Assembly (NCBI RefSeq): GCF_030864355.1
Contig: NC_083395.1
Coordinates: 1,178,001-1,242,000 of the forward strand
Origin: Cutaneotrichosporon cavernicola
Lineage: Eukaryota; Basidiomycota; Tremellomycetes; Trichosporonales; Trichosporonaceae
Direction: 5' to 3'
Length of the DNA stretch: 64,000 nucleotides
The notes under the pieces are model-generated. The model worked only from the letters and a program-made list of their open reading frames with translations. It did no database searches and had not been told where the DNA came from. Both the position numbers and the translations under genes were made by a program. Positions 32,267 to 45,000 of this stretch are shown here, in pieces; the stretch's first letter is position 1; each line of letters opens with the position of its first letter.

Positions 32267-34893
32267 CTACAAGCTCGACTCGCGGATGAGCGAGCTAGCG
32301 AGCTTGAACGCCGGTGCGGGGTCTTGGCGCGCCATCTCACTCAGCGTGAGGAGCTTCTTGACGCCCACGCTCAACTCGGGACGGCCCTGTTCACCGAAGC
32401 GCGCCTCCCGTAGCATGGACATACACTTCTGCAGGTCGGCGTGGTCAAACATGTTGATCTCCTTGAGGACGTGCTCGACTGCGTCGAGGCTGCTCAGTGG
32501 CGACACGGGGATGTCAGTGTCGAACGCGTCCTGCACGGCCATGTCCGCCAGGATGGACCTGTTGCTGGTTGTTGCGAGGATGAGGAGGCGACGGCCCTTG
32601 GGTGGGCGCTTGCGGAAAAGCACGACGAGCGCTTGGAGAACGCCGTTGGAGAAGCGGGGCCCGATAGGATTCCAGTCGAGCAGACGCTCGATGTTGTCCA
32701 CCACAATGACGGAGGAGGGTGACTTGTACGCGTCCGAGAACACCTTGTGGAGGTGTGCAATCTTCTGCGCCTCGCCGTACCCGACCATCTGCTCGGGCGA
32801 GATGAGCTTGATGAAGGGGAAGTCGGACTGCATCGCAATCGTCGCTGCCAGCGCCGTCTTACCCGCGCCTGTGGGGCCGTGGAGAAGCGCCGCGATGAGC
32901 GGTGTGCGCTCAGAGTGCCGCACCTGCTCTACAAGCAGCAAGCCGTCGTTGAGGATCTCGTTGATAGACTTGGAGTAGTGGATCATACCCATAGTCACGA
33001 CCTGCTGGAGCTCCTCCTCGCTCACACCGAACGCGGGCTGCACCTCGTCGAGAGCGTGCATAAAGTCCGCGCGCATGATCTTGAGGTTCTCGACGTCGTC
33101 AAACGCCGCGACTGAGCCGACCTTGACGTGGCGGTTGAAGGCGAACGACGTAGCGCTCTTGACGAGACCGTTGAGCTCTGCACCGGAGAAGTTCTTCGTG
33201 TGAGCAGCCAACTCGGCGAGGTCAACGTCATGGCCCATAACGCCGTTGTCGCGCATCTTGGCCGTGTGGATATTCAGGATCTGCAGACGCCCGTTCTCGT
33301 CCGGCAATGAGATCTCGATGTGTACCTCGAGACGGCCGGGGCGGAGGAGTGCCTCGTCGATCATGTCCAGACGGTTCGTCATACCGATGATGAGGACGTT
33401 GTTCAGCTGGTCCACGCCGTCCATCTTGGAGAGCAGCTGGTTGACGACCGAGTCGCCGACGCCAGTGCCGCTGTTGGTTGAGCCGCGCTGCTTGCAGATC
33501 GCGTCGAGCTCGTCAAAGATGATAATGTGCAAGCCGGACTCGTCGCCCTTCTCCTTCTGCTCCTTCTCAGCATCTTCGAACAGCTTGCGAATGTTCTCCT
33601 CAGACTGGCCGACGAACTTGTTCAGGATCTCGGGGCCGTTGACGACCTTGGGCTCGCGCGCGTTGAGCATCTTGCCGATCTGACGCGCCATTAGCGTCTT
33701 GCCGGTACCGGGCGGGCCGTAGAGGAGGATACCCTTGACATGCTGGATGCCGAGCTTGTCAACAAGCGCTGGCGGGAAGATGCGCGATGCGAACGCGCGG
33801 CGGAAGATTGCCGAGAACTCGGTGTCGAGGCCACCGATGCCCATGTCCTCAAACTTGAAGTTGGGCGCGAGGATCCTGTTCTGCGCATGCATTTTCGAGC
33901 TGCTCTTGAGCTTCATGTTGGATCCAGGGTCCTTGGACCACAGGATATCCGAGCCGTCCATGACAATACCCGTCGCGCCTTCCTTGCCATCGAGCGTAGA
34001 TACGTTGCGCACCAGCACCTTGAGCTGGTGCCCGCGGTAGTCGAAGACGAGGGTTTGGAGTGGTGTGAGCGGCAGGTCAGGGAACGCGTTGATGAATGCA
34101 GTCGACATGTTCTCGGCGTCGAACAGGTCTGCCGTCTCCTTGCGCTTGACGAGGAAACCGACCTCGAGCTCGACGTCGGACGCAAAGTCGCCGCTCCCCG
34201 CGCGGTACGGCTCGCAGTCGACGGTCTCGCCGACCGCCGACAGGCCCATCCATTGCCGCTGGATCTTGGACGGACCGAGGTGTCGCGGGGGGAGCGTGCC
34301 CGTGTTGTCTCGGATAATGGAGAGGATGTACTTGCCGCGCAGAATGACGTTCTCGACGTCCTGCGGGAAGTCGGCGGGGTTGACGACGAGGCGGTTAGTC
34401 AGCGCCAGGGGGTCGGATGGGCATGGCGCAATGCCGAAGCTGGGGTTAGGTTGGACAGAAAACGCGCAGCTACTCACATTCCACGTCCACCGCCGCTGGA
34501 CGGCTGGGGCTGGGTGTATTGTTGACGTGGCGCCGGGGAGGGTGGAAGGGCCCGCTGCTGAGGCGGTGCTGGTGCGCGGTACTCGACCTTCTCCTCGGGG
34601 TAGCCGTAGTGGTCGTGACGCTGGGGTGGTGGCGCCGGCGGAGTGTATGCGCCCTGGTTGCCGCCTCCATACCCGCCATGCTGACCACCGTATCCGCCCT
34701 GCTGGCCTCCGTATTGCTCGCCGTACCTGGGGGATGGCTGGGGTTGTCCGCCGAATCCGGAGGGAGGTGCTGGCGATCGGGAGGGGGGGAGGGACGCGCT
34801 CGAGCCCGCCTCGGAGGGCACACGGTCGTATGGTCCGCCGCCGGCTCTGCGCGCAGCGGGCGCGTTGGGATCGTTGCGTTTGAAAAAGGACAT
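32267..34893 (-). CDS. SEC18: Vesicular-fusion ATPase Sec18/NSF
   Basis: A hexameric AAA ATPase that, with Sec17/alpha-SNAP, disassembles SNARE complexes throughout the secretory pathway. Exons 34893-34478 and 34439-32267 (38-nt intron ending ctaaccccag) give 862 aa. After the N domain come D1, with Walker A GPPGTGKT at ~380-387, Walker B IIFDELDAIC and the GRLEVHIEISLPDENGR region, and D2, with Walker A GPTGAGKT at ~660 and IVVDNIERLLDW. The first ~138 residues are an unusual Pro/Gly/Gln/Tyr-rich extension (GGQQGGYGGQHGGYGGG), longer than the short leader seen in most Sec18 proteins. The gene is divergent from the SET5-like gene across 186 bp. Confidence 0.94.
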
Positions 34894-35079
34894 GATATGG
34901 AGATGTTAGAGATTGCAATGATCGCTACGTGGATCAAGTAAGGTGGAGGTGGCGACGTGGGGCCGGAGATGTCCCCACTTTCCGCTCGGGAGCGGGACCA
35001 AATTCTTCTACCTGCACCTCCACTCTTCTCGACCACGGCCAAGTTGTAATCAATCGATTTCGAACTCATCACCAAAACC

Positions 35080-36673
35080 ATGTCTACGCCGGGCGACGAC
35101 GAGCTGCGCACCGCAGTGCGTGATGCACGTGACGCCAACCCCGATCTCGGCGCGCTCAAGCTGTTGGCGGCAATCAAGGATGCCAAGGGTTGGACCTTGA
35201 GCGAGAAGCGCTTCCGCAAGGCACTGGCCGACGTCGGTGGCACGGCTGCGGGTGGGGGCGCTGCAGCCAAGCCCAGCGCGAAGAAGAAGAAGGGCAAGAA
35301 GAGCCGCCGCGTCGGTGACCACCTCGAGCCCGAGACGCACCTCGACTCCACCCTTGACATTGCCACGATCGCACCCAAGGTTAATGCGAGGATGTTCAAT
35401 GACGCGCGGGGCAAGGGGTTGGTTGCGGCCGAGGAGCTGCAGATGGGCGAGATGATCTGGCGCGAGGACCCGTTCGTCGCTTGTGCCTCACCGTACGTGT
35501 CCATTAAGGAGGAGCTGACAGCAGTGCGTTGCACTCGATATTGGCCAGCAACCAGATGTGTAGCCACTGCCTCATGGCGTGGGACCACCTCCCGCGTACG
35601 ATTGCCGCCTGTCCCAAGTGTCCCGCGTCCTTCTGTTCACGCCTGTGTCTTCAGCGTGCTCAGGAGAGCTCGCACCATCCCCTCCTCTGCGAGGGTACAA
35701 ACCCGGCCGCTGCGCCGCTTAACGAATTTGTCCAGGGCCGCGAGTGGCGGTCGCTGGGCATCGTCGCGCGCATTCTCGCCCGTTTCCTGACTTCGCGGGC
35801 GTGGGAGGGTGCCGAGGCGGCCAAGGCGTTCGAGAATCGCGTCTTCTCCTTTGCCCGCGTCAACATGGAGGAGCGTGAGCGTGACAACCCCTCTTTCCGG
35901 GCCCAAGAGGGGACGATGACCGCCCTCTGGGGCATGGGCCATCAGCTGCTCCTCAGCGCGCTGCATCCCCAGACCGAGGTCGAGCAGGCGCGCCTCACCA
36001 AGATCCTGCGCAAGGGCGGTCGCCAGGTCACGCCGCTCACTGACGAGGAGGAGCAGCGTTGGTTCTCGTACCAAGCGTTCCTCGAACTGTTGGGAATGGT
36101 CAACCTCAACCTCGAGGACTCGGGGGGTCTGTATGCGCTGCATGCGCATCTGAACCACTCGTGCGAGCCGAACGTGCAGGTGAGTGCCGATTGCCGAGCG
36201 AAGCGAGGCTGGGTGGCCACTCTACGGCCCCACTCCACGGCCGGGGTGACACTGGATTCCATCCGTTGATATGAGAAGAGGTCCAGCTTGTACCCATCGC
36301 GACATCCCGTACCCATCGCTGACGCCAGGTTCGCAACCTCCCCAAGGGCTGGACGCCGCCCGACTCTCTCCCTGCGCCTCTCCCCGAACAGCTACAGCGT
36401 GGCACGCACAAGCTTACTCTGCTTGCACGCAACACCATTCCTGCAGGCGACGAGCTGACCATCTCGTACGTTCCGCTGGACATGCCGCGCAACGAGCGCC
36501 AGCAGGCCCTACGGCTGGGCTACGGCTTCTGGTGCGACTGCGCGCGCTGCGAGCGGGAGAAGACCCCGACGAAGCCTGCGAAGGAGGACCCAGAGGCCAA
36601 AAGGCGGAAGGAGGAGGCGGTGGAGAGCATCGTCGCTGGCGTGGATGAGCTCGCGGTCGACGACCAGTTGTAG
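35080..36673 (+). CDS. SET5: SET/zinc-finger lysine methyltransferase, Set5/SMYD type
   Basis: Exons 35080-35492, 35525-36179 and 36329-36673 give 470 aa. A Lys-rich patch (KKKKGKKSRR) near residue 70 may be nuclear or nucleic-acid binding. The SET domain starts near 100 (FNDARGKGLVAAEEL) and is split by a Cys/His cluster (CSHC, CPKC, FCSRLC). It resumes with LNHSCEPNV near 350 and AGDELTISYV, followed by the post-SET cysteines GFWCDCARC. This split arrangement is that of SMYD/Set5 proteins; yeast Set5 methylates histone H4. Substrate is inferred only. The first intron is 32 nt and ends acagcag, so a 29-nt alternative adds one Ser. Its stop codon is 39 bp from that of the RKM4-like gene. Confidence 0.86.
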
Positions 36674-36712
36674 ATTGTAGAATCTAGCATCTATACCATG
36701 CATATATCACCT

Positions 36713-38210
36713 CTATCTGCGCCGCTTGCTCGGCCGGCCAGCGTCATCGGCCTTTCGCTTCCCGCCCTCCTCCTTCCGCAACCTCTCCTCCTCGGTCGCC
36801 ACTAGCCTCCCAACCACGCCCAGTACGCGTTTCTCGCCGAGGCGCACCACGGCGGCATCGCGAGCGCGTCCAGCTGGCCCAGCGATAATTTCCAGATCCT
36901 CTTGCAGGGTCGTAGCGTGCTTCGCCCTCCGGACCGCAATGGCCTTGCCGATAATCTTGGCACTCGAGGCGTCCAATGTCGGGCGCGGGAGCTTGCCCTT
37001 CCCCTTGGCGCGCGCCCACTCAGCATCAGAGGAAAGGAGACGCGCGAACGCGACAAGTGCGGGCGGAAGAACCTCGTCGTCCTCAGGATACGACAGGGCA
37101 AAAGCGTCCTCCTGCCCCTCCTCGAGCCACCACTCTACCCTCTCTTCAAGATTGGAGGCACCAGCAGCAGCGACGACAAGGTCGCCGGGGACCTCGACGT
37201 CGTCGCCCGCATTTCCGCGAGGATGGTTCCCTATCTCCTCGGGTGTGAGGAGGGCGAGGATGGGAGGGGAAAGGGGCAAGTCATCAACGTGCCCGTACTT
37301 GCGCAGCAGCTCGGAATTGGGAGGCGAAGCGTACGTGTTGTACTTGGATCAGCTCCTCTCTGGAGGGAGGAACTTACAATCTGCTCGCCCTCGGCAATGT
37401 CCTTGGTCGTAATCATCGTATACCCCTCTCCAAACTCAGCGCGTTCAACGCCCTCAGCCTCAGCCTCGTCGTCGTCCCCGCCGTCCGCGAAGAGGCGCGC
37501 ATTGTCCATCTCATAAGCCGCATTCAACATGTCAGCCATAGGCACCATGACGGCCACCTCTTCCTCCTCCTCCTCGTCCCCGTCCTCATCTACACCGGGC
37601 GGGGGACCACCAGCACGCGTGCGGGGTACTGTAAAGCTGCGCGAGAGGATACGTGAGCCCTGTACGTGAAAAGCGCGCAGGCTAAAGTGCTCCGATCCCG
37701 GGGGGAAAAGGGCAGGATGGGCCGTCATGAGCGGCTCCAAGGTTGAAGTGTAGAGGTCATTCGCGGACGCTTTCCCGATACGGTCTGGTGTGAGCTAGCT
37801 AAACCAAAGAACTCACCCTCAATATCCGTCCCCTTCAATCCTACCAACTCGTCGTCGGACCACCACATCGGCGCCCCAAATTCACTCGGCATCGTCGCGA
37901 GGTATCCCGCCCATTTGGACTGCTCGAGGCTGCTCTCGTACATCATAGCCAGCATGAGTTGTGCCCACCCTTTCTCGGCGAGTTGCTCCCATTCCTGCGC
38001 GCCCCCGTCGGCAGCGAGGGCCGGACCGACGGCACTGGTCCACGGTGTGAGGAGGTACGACAGGGGGAGATGAAAGAGCGGCGTTCCTGCGGGAATCGGA
38101 CGGCGGGCGATCGCACCAGCGCCCATCCCCTCAACCTGCTGCAGCGTAAACCCGTCTGAGCACCAGGCACCAGACGCCGCCATGGAGGATAGGAGGTGGT
38201 CGTAGTTCAT
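36713..38210 (-). CDS. RKM4: Ribosomal protein lysine methyltransferase, Rkm4/SETD6 type
   Basis: A SET domain of the Rubisco LSMT class followed by a Rubis-substrate-binding domain. Three exons (38210-37817, 37784-37378, 37342-36713; introns of 32 and 35 nt) give 476 aa. Blocks include GMGAGAIARRPIPAGTPLF, WAGYLATMPSEF, VMVPMADMLNAAYEMDNARL and EGEQIYNTYASPPNSELLRK-YGHVD. The last is produced exactly by removing the 35-nt intron, which supports the model. Yeast Rkm4 methylates ribosomal protein L42; the same role is likely here. An acidic insert (DEDGDEEEEEE) lies within the SET domain. The C-terminus is basic (PSKRRR). Confidence 0.88.
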
Positions 38211-38420
38211 CGTGAGATGGCGATAAGATGGGTGTTGTCAGTTAAGGGAAATTTCCGTCAACAACATTCTGGAGGCTGGGAGTGGAGGTGGACGCACTTC
38301 GATTCTGCACCGGAGAACTATCTGAACGGGGACGCCCTTCGAATCCACGCCGCAGAACTTGGGCTAAGAAGAGTGGAGGTCGCAAAAGTTGGCCGGCCAC
38401 ATTGTTGACACCCACTCACC

Positions 38421-39435
38421 ATGGACAATCCCCTCGACCTTCCCGGCATCCACTCAGCCGCCACCTCGACAGAGGGCACACCTGCGCCGCCCTCTCCCCG
38501 CTTTGCCCCCCCATCTCCAGCTCCAGACTTGGGGGAGACCAAGGCTGACGCGCGCGCACGCCGGATCGCCACAGCCGTCGTCCGCTCCAGGACAGAATAC
38601 AAGCTTGAGCATGGGTATACTGAGCGGGGTGTGAGTCTCCTCTCATTTTCCTAACCAGCTCGCAGAGTCTGGAGAGCTGACAGCAGTGGTTTCTCAGCAC
38701 CGACCAAGCGGGCCCATCCAAGAAAGACCGCCAGCACGTCGAGTACGCGTCCACCTACCGTGCCACTGTTCCCCAGGATGCAGAAGATGCTGCCCGCGCA
38801 CTGGCCGACATCCGCGCTCTGCCGCCCAAGCAGCTGCCGCGCGAGCTGATCACAACCGCAATCCGTGCCGCCATACTCGCTCACTTGCCCCAGGATGCGG
38901 CGTCTCTCGCGCGCGAGGCTCGGACACACTGGCGCGCCAACGTCGGCCTTGCGGTGGAGGCGAGTGCGGCCCTGGCTGGAGCCGGCGCAGTTGCTGGTAC
39001 GTCTATCTGAGTACTAGAGTTGACGCAGAATCGACACATCCACTGCTTTTCACCATGGCCTATGCTTTGCATTACCCCGTGTTGGTCATGCTGGCTGACC
39101 GACTTCACACTTTATCGTTACCAGGTCTAGAGGCGCTCACGACCGCTGTTGATGCGTTGGCGGCGTCGCGGGCGTGGGCATTCGGACCTCTCTTCCTTCA
39201 AGAGGGCGAGGAGCGCGGTATGCCTAGGCCTGTGGAAGGGGGTGCAGGGCTGCGGGCGGCTCTGGCGGCCGTCGAGGTTGAGGATATCGCCCGGGCGCTG
39301 GAGCTGGAGGACACTGAGGAGCGCAAGCTCCTCCAGGCGGCCAAGCGGCGCATGGAAGGGGCTCTTGGGCGGCAGGTGGACGAGGTTGAGGCGATCCCCG
39401 GCGAGCGCGTGGAGCGTGGCGTGCGCGAGTTGTAA
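38421..39435 (+). CDS. Unidentified 276-aa helical protein
   Basis: Exons 38421-38630, 38687-38996 and 39125-39435 join in frame. The N-terminal ~40 residues are Pro/Ser-rich. The rest is mainly amphipathic helices, with conserved-looking segments such as VEYASTYRATVPQDAEDAAR, LPRELITTAIRAAILAHLPQ and ALELEDTEERKLLQAAKRRM. A small-residue stretch (VEASAALAGAGAVAGLEA) is too short and polar for a sure membrane helix. I do not recognise the family. The acceptor of intron 1 is the tandem acagcag. The gene is divergent from RKM4 (210 bp) and convergent with the HMG gene (206 bp). Confidence 0.65.
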
Positions 39436-39641
39436 CACGTACCATGAATACTCAAGGGTTGAGCGATTGCACACAGAAACCCATTTCCGCCATGCGTTAC
39501 AAGTCGAGGTTCTTATCACATTTCGTCTACGAAACTGGTACAAACTATAGGGGCAGACCGAGAGAGAGAAATGTGACCAAAAAAGCAACATGGAATACAA
39601 CAGAGAAAGGGTCTGCAGACCGCCGCTGCGGGCTAGGTTGC

Positions 39642-42000
39642 CTACGCTTTGGCCTTGCGCTCAACGGCCGCAGTCGCAGCAGCGACAGCGGCAGAGGCCG
39701 CCTCGACATCGCCACCCTCTGCACCGTCCATGTACCCCAAGTGGTCCCACTGTCCCTCAGCTGACTCGCCATGGCCCGTCATGCCCTCAAGGCCTGTCAA
39801 TTCCATGTCCTCAAATCCGCGAAACTCGTCCATCTCGAGAGTGGGGCCGAACCCGCTGCCCGTCGTGGCGAGCGGGTTGGTATCGGGATCGGGCGTCGAC
39901 TCGTGTACAACCGTAAAGGTTGTCGACGCCGGGTTGATCGTTGTTGGTATCTTTGAGAAATCATCGTCCTTCTTCGTCTTCGTCGTCGTCGTCTTCGATT
40001 TCGCCGCGGTGCCAGCACCGACTTTAACCTTGGGCGCGTCAGACCCAGTAGGGAAGTCGCCCTCCTTACGCGGTTCCAACAGAGACTTGGGGGGATTGAT
40101 CACGGCTGATTCAATCTCTTTGAAGATTGGGCGGTCGCTTTGAGCCTCGCCACGCTGGCGGGCAGCCGCATCGTCTTCGTAAATCTTGCGTAGAGCTTCG
40201 TACTCTTGCTTGTCTTTCTCGGCCTGCTGGAGGTACGGCTGCGCGTCGTGAGTTGGGTCCAGAATTAGTACTACCCACCCTCTTCTCATCATCAGAGAGA
40301 CCACGCCACCTCTCGGCAGCGAGCACGCTCTGGCGCGTCGTCTCGCTCTCCTCGGCCCACACAGATTTGCGCAAGTCGTCGTTCTCGCGGATCCCCTTGA
40401 GGAACAAGAAGTAGGCCGACAAAGGCTTCTTGGGCGCGTTCGGATCCTTGAGGTTGCCCTTACGCGACTTGCCGTCCTTTCGCTGCTGAGCTCGGAATGC
40501 ATTCTCGGCCTTGATGTCCTCAGGCGTGAGGGTTGCCTGCCAAGCAGCCAGGTCCTTCTGGTACTGCACCTTGCCCTCCTCGACCTTGCGGGCGTAGTGA
40601 GCTTTGCGGTCCTCGGTCAGGCCAGCGTAAGCAGCACCTGCGTCCTTGGCAATCTGTGCGACGTTGAGCTTGGGATGGATAGGGGTGCCGCCAGGTGTGG
40701 ACCCAGCTTCTGCGGCAGCGGCCGCCTTGGCCTTGTTGAGCTCGTCTGCAAAAAAAAGCTGCCAGGCTGAAGGTGCCTGTCGGGGGGGCTTGAGGTGCGA
40801 CTTGGTGGGAGCTTTGGGCGCAGGCTTGGCCTCATCTTTTTTGCTCTTCTTCGTCTTATGCTTCTTCTCGCTGTCGTCGTGGCCGTCGTCGGAGCTACGC
40901 TTACCAAGCACTGGCGAGGTTGCGGCAGCGGCCGCATCCTCCTTCTTGCTCTTCTTGCCCTTGGTTGTGGGGACCGGCGCAGGTGGGGCAGCAGCTGGAG
41001 GCGGAGCAGTTGTGGTGGCGGCAGGAGGAACGGTGGTTGGAGGCGCCGCTGTAGGCTGAGCCTGAGCAGGAGGGTAACCGCCATAGCCGGGCTGTCCCTG
41101 CCACTGCTGCCACCCACCACTATACTGGCCCGGTGGCATCTGACCACCCAAGTGAGTCACAGGCTGCGGCGGAGGAGGGAACGGCTGGTGTGCACCGGCG
41201 CCGTAGCCCTGCCAGGGGCTGGAGTTGACAACATTAGCCTGCTGGCCAGCGCTGCTGCCGCCGCTGCGTTGCTGCGAACTTCCCTGCGAAGACGCCTGCT
41301 GCTGCTGCGATGGCTGCTGCGCCGAGGCCTGCTGAGCCCACTGGTGGCCCTGTGCCTGTCTGGAGGGGTCCCAGTTCTGGTACTGCTGCTGCTGCTGCTG
41401 CTGGCCCTGCGATGTCGAGTAGTCGAATGACCCACCAGATGCTCTTGACGACTGGGCGGCGTCGTTTGTGCTCGCAGTCGCGCCAGTCGGCATGGAGCCA
41501 GACGAAGATTGCCTCTGCTGGCCAAAGTTGGACTGGGCGCTGTAAGACTGCTGCCACTGGCTCGGATGGTGCCCGCCGTACTGGTCATAGTGGGGGTAGT
41601 AGCCGCCGTACTGCTGAGACAGGTGGGGCTGGGCGTTCTGCTGGTAGGGCGACTGGGTCACATCGGCTTGCTGAGTCTGGCGAGGGTAATAAGCCGAAGG
41701 CGAGGTGGTGGCCGTGGCCGACGCTGGCTGAGTCGGGCTAGCCTTTGGGTTCGAAGTTCGGCGAGACCCTGAGGGGAGCTGGGGCGAAGTGTTGTACATG
41801 CTGTCAAAGTTAGTTGCATGTTTATTCGTCTGGACGTCCACTCACCCCATCTGGCTCTGGTAGTTGTACCCGCTAAGACCGCCGAAGCCGGCGGCCTGAT
41901 AGTTGTACTGGTCGTCACCATTCTGCGCTCCGGCAGCACCCGCTTCGTAAGCGCGGGGGCTCGCCGTGTTGCGCTGGTGGGCGCTGCTGTTGGGATACAT
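39642..42000 (-). CDS. HMG-box protein with glutamine-rich N-terminus
   Basis: Exons 42000-41846, 41800-40279 and 40238-39642 (introns 45 and 40 nt) give 757 aa. The N-terminal ~320 residues are Gln/Tyr/Ser/Pro/Gly-rich with a (Q)7 run and a prion-like look. A Lys-rich linker (KKHKTKKSKKDE) follows. A first divergent HMG box lies near ~400 (RQAPSAWQLFFADELNKAK) and a canonical second one near ~526 (DPNAPKKPLSAYFLFLKGIR). The tail is acidic/Ala-rich with TKTKKDDDFSK. The architecture fits an abundant DNA-bending or transcription factor, related in box B to Nhp6/HMGB. Splicing in the last intron (GTGGGT donor) is slightly less certain. A 4.8-kb gene-free region lies upstream. Confidence 0.82.
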
Positions 42001-45000
42001 GTAGATGGGCTATGGTCAAACGATGCTCACAGCACGCACTCACGTTAAGCGAATGCTGTCCCAGGTGTCCTGGATGAACAGCCGTTGAAGTCGACTGTGT
42101 GTGCATGAATCGCGGTCTCAGTTGACCACTGTGCGGTGGGTGGCAACGGTCAGGTGGCACAATCCAAACACATGAGCAGATATGAGCCAAGCCATGTTAG
42201 ATGTAGTCGTCGAAGTCGAGGTGGATGACATGATGCAGTGAGGGTGCAAGGAGTAGGATGGAGAGACGAGAGTAGCAGGAGGAAAGGGTGGATGATCCAT
42301 GGTCGGTCGCCCGCGTCAGCATCGTGGGCATCCATGACTGGACCTTCTGATCATCACTCACCGCAAGTGTTCTCTGCAAAGAAGAAGCCAAGTGGGGCGG
42401 TAGCGCGCGTCCTTTGCTGTCTGATTAGATTGTTTGGTTCCAGGACACAACGCCAGAGACGAGGAGAAAGGAGGCTAGTAGGGAAAGGACAAGAGGAGGG
42501 CGTGCTGAGGCGGCGGCGTGCTGTGTGTTGTGGAGCCGGATGGTGTGAGGAGGAGGCGGGGACGTACAAAGGGAGAGGCCAAGGCAATCAGTCGCGAGCT
42601 ACGGGGGCGCGGGAGTAACGCGGTGTGCGAGGCTTGTGTGGGGATAGGGGAAGAAGGAAGAGAGAGAGGGAGAGGGAGAGGGGCGTGCAACGCGTGTTGA
42701 CGTGGTACGAAGATTAACGGAGGGACAAGAGGAGAGACGAGGGAAGAATAACGGAGCAAAGAGGGAGAAGGAGCAAGGGCGAGGGCGTGGGTGGTGTGTG
42801 TGGGTATTGGGTGTGGATGGGTTGGATGCAAACCAGGCAAAGGAGGGGGGAGGGAAAGTGCGACTCAAAGGGTTATTCCAGAGCCCACCGAGTCCACCGA
42901 ACCCCCACCAAACCCGAGGGGCTTTGTGACAACGAGGGCCAATGGAGCCAACGAAGGGGGCGTAGCGGTAAACATTGACCCCCAAAATCGCCAAAACCCC
43001 GACTAGGCCTGGGCTACAGTGCCGATAGGATAACCTATAGTGGCAAACTCTGCCATGGAGTCCCTCCTGGCCCTATTCCAATTTAGTTTCCCCCTGGGTT
43101 CACTGGGTGGCACAGAGCACTGTCAACCGCCAGGCCGCCAATATCACCAAATGACCCACACATACCACGCCAGGGATTGCCTAATTGACTCATTCTCCCT
43201 TGCCGATCTCGCCTTCCGTCTCCGATTCCTACAATCTTGATTCCAAATCCTCAACGTTGATTGCCAATCACAATATTTCCGCTATTACCGCGCCATGTGG
43301 CACTTCAATCACGGAGTTGAATCAACCTCCGTGATCCAAGCCTCCACTTCGACTGGTCGCGATTGCGCTGACAACAGCTGGTACGCTGGTGGTCGATACA
43401 ACCAACCACCACAAAAGCACCTTCTACAAGTACTACAGACGCGACGAGGAGAGTGGGCGCGGGAGTGGATAGCGCCATCAGGCTCACACTGATGATGCAA
43501 CCAGGCTGGCTGTTTCCGCACATGCAGAGACAATGAGGATCACGAGTAGAATGACCGTCCTGAATCTGGCCGACTGTTGCAAGCTAGCGCTGGTCAACCC
43601 AACGAGGAACGACAGTGTTCCAGAGGGCATTGCGAAGAGGGAAGCAGGTTGGATGAATGCGGCGCGCTCGCCATGCGGTAGCAGGGATGGTTACCTCGTT
43701 GTGAGGTGTGCGGAAGGGAGTGTTGGCTTGGAGCAGTGGCGACGGGTTACGATCGAGAGATACGGAAGCGGTGGTAGGAGTGAATGGAGGAGGATAGTGA
43801 CAAGAAGAAAAGATGAAGGAGGGAGAGTGAGTGGGGGAAAGGCAAGAGAGGGGGTGGGGCATAAGAGAGGACGTAGTCTAACGTTTGCCCTTGTGGGGTG
43901 GAATTGTGGGAGCGAGGCGAGGTGATGCGCCCAGCCAACAGCACCAACGTGAGTGGAGGAAGGACTAAAGGGAGAAGAAGGGGAAGGAGGTAAGGAGGCG
44001 GAGGCGAGGTGGCCGGTGAGAGGGACAAGAGATGCACGGCCCTTCCGCCTTTGTGTTGGGTGCGCGCTCCTTGCTTACGCCGCTAGTGGCCGTTTGGACG
44101 TGGACCATGAACCATTGGATTGGGGGTGGGTTGGGGTGTACGGGTGTTACGCTTGAGCCGAGAGGATTGAGGGAGTTGAGGGCCTGTAGAGTTGACTCCA
44201 AGCCACACTCAACGATGTCTTCCGAGTAACATGGCCGCTGCAATGCGGCAGGCCCGGCAAGGGAGTGGCAGGGATTAGTATATGGGGAGGTGGCTTAAGG
44301 AGGATCACGCGAGGGCGGGCTTGCTGGCCCAAGGGCCCAGTGTGAGGCGGAGTGAGATAGCGGCAGCAAAGGAAGCAATAATGCGGTGGACACGAATGCA
44401 ATTGACCCTCTTCTGGGCTCTGAGGGCTGCCGCCTAGCAAGCCAGCAGCGGTGTAACGAGTTATGGGAATGGAGCCTAGATGCAAGGATGAGAATTCCCG
44501 ACCCAGGTACCTGCAGTGAGGTGGATTCTCGTTGTGCCCCTTGGGAATTGGGAAAGAAAAAAGGAGTTCCCTTGCTGCTTGTCGTTGGATGCGTGGGATC
44601 TTATCCTAAGGCCTAACTATCCTAGATTGTTGGACCTCGAGCATGAGTCGCGCAGCTGAAGCCTAAGCCTGATAGCCCGGTGCCCAGTGCCCGCAATTCC
44701 CCACAAGCCCACGCCGTAAGCTCACCGGTGGGTTGTGGGTTGAGGGGCCTAGCCGACCCAGGGAACGGGCCGCGACACAGATGATCTGCGCCCATTTTGG
44801 TTGGTTTGAACCCTGGAACGTTCTGTCCAGGTCACTCGCAGTTGGGTGGCAATGAACAGGCAGCATGCAGAGACCATGCACGCAGCATGCAGGGGAAATA
44901 TGTAGGAGGTATTGGATATGCGCATAAGGCATGGGGGCAAAACGCTCAGCCCTGCGCTTGCATCGCGCCAAATGCCTGAAGTGCTGGCAGGGCCGACTGA

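Noticed and set aside
33740..34525. 261-codon plus-strand frame opposite SEC18
   Set aside because: Antisense to the AAA ATPase; no independent support.
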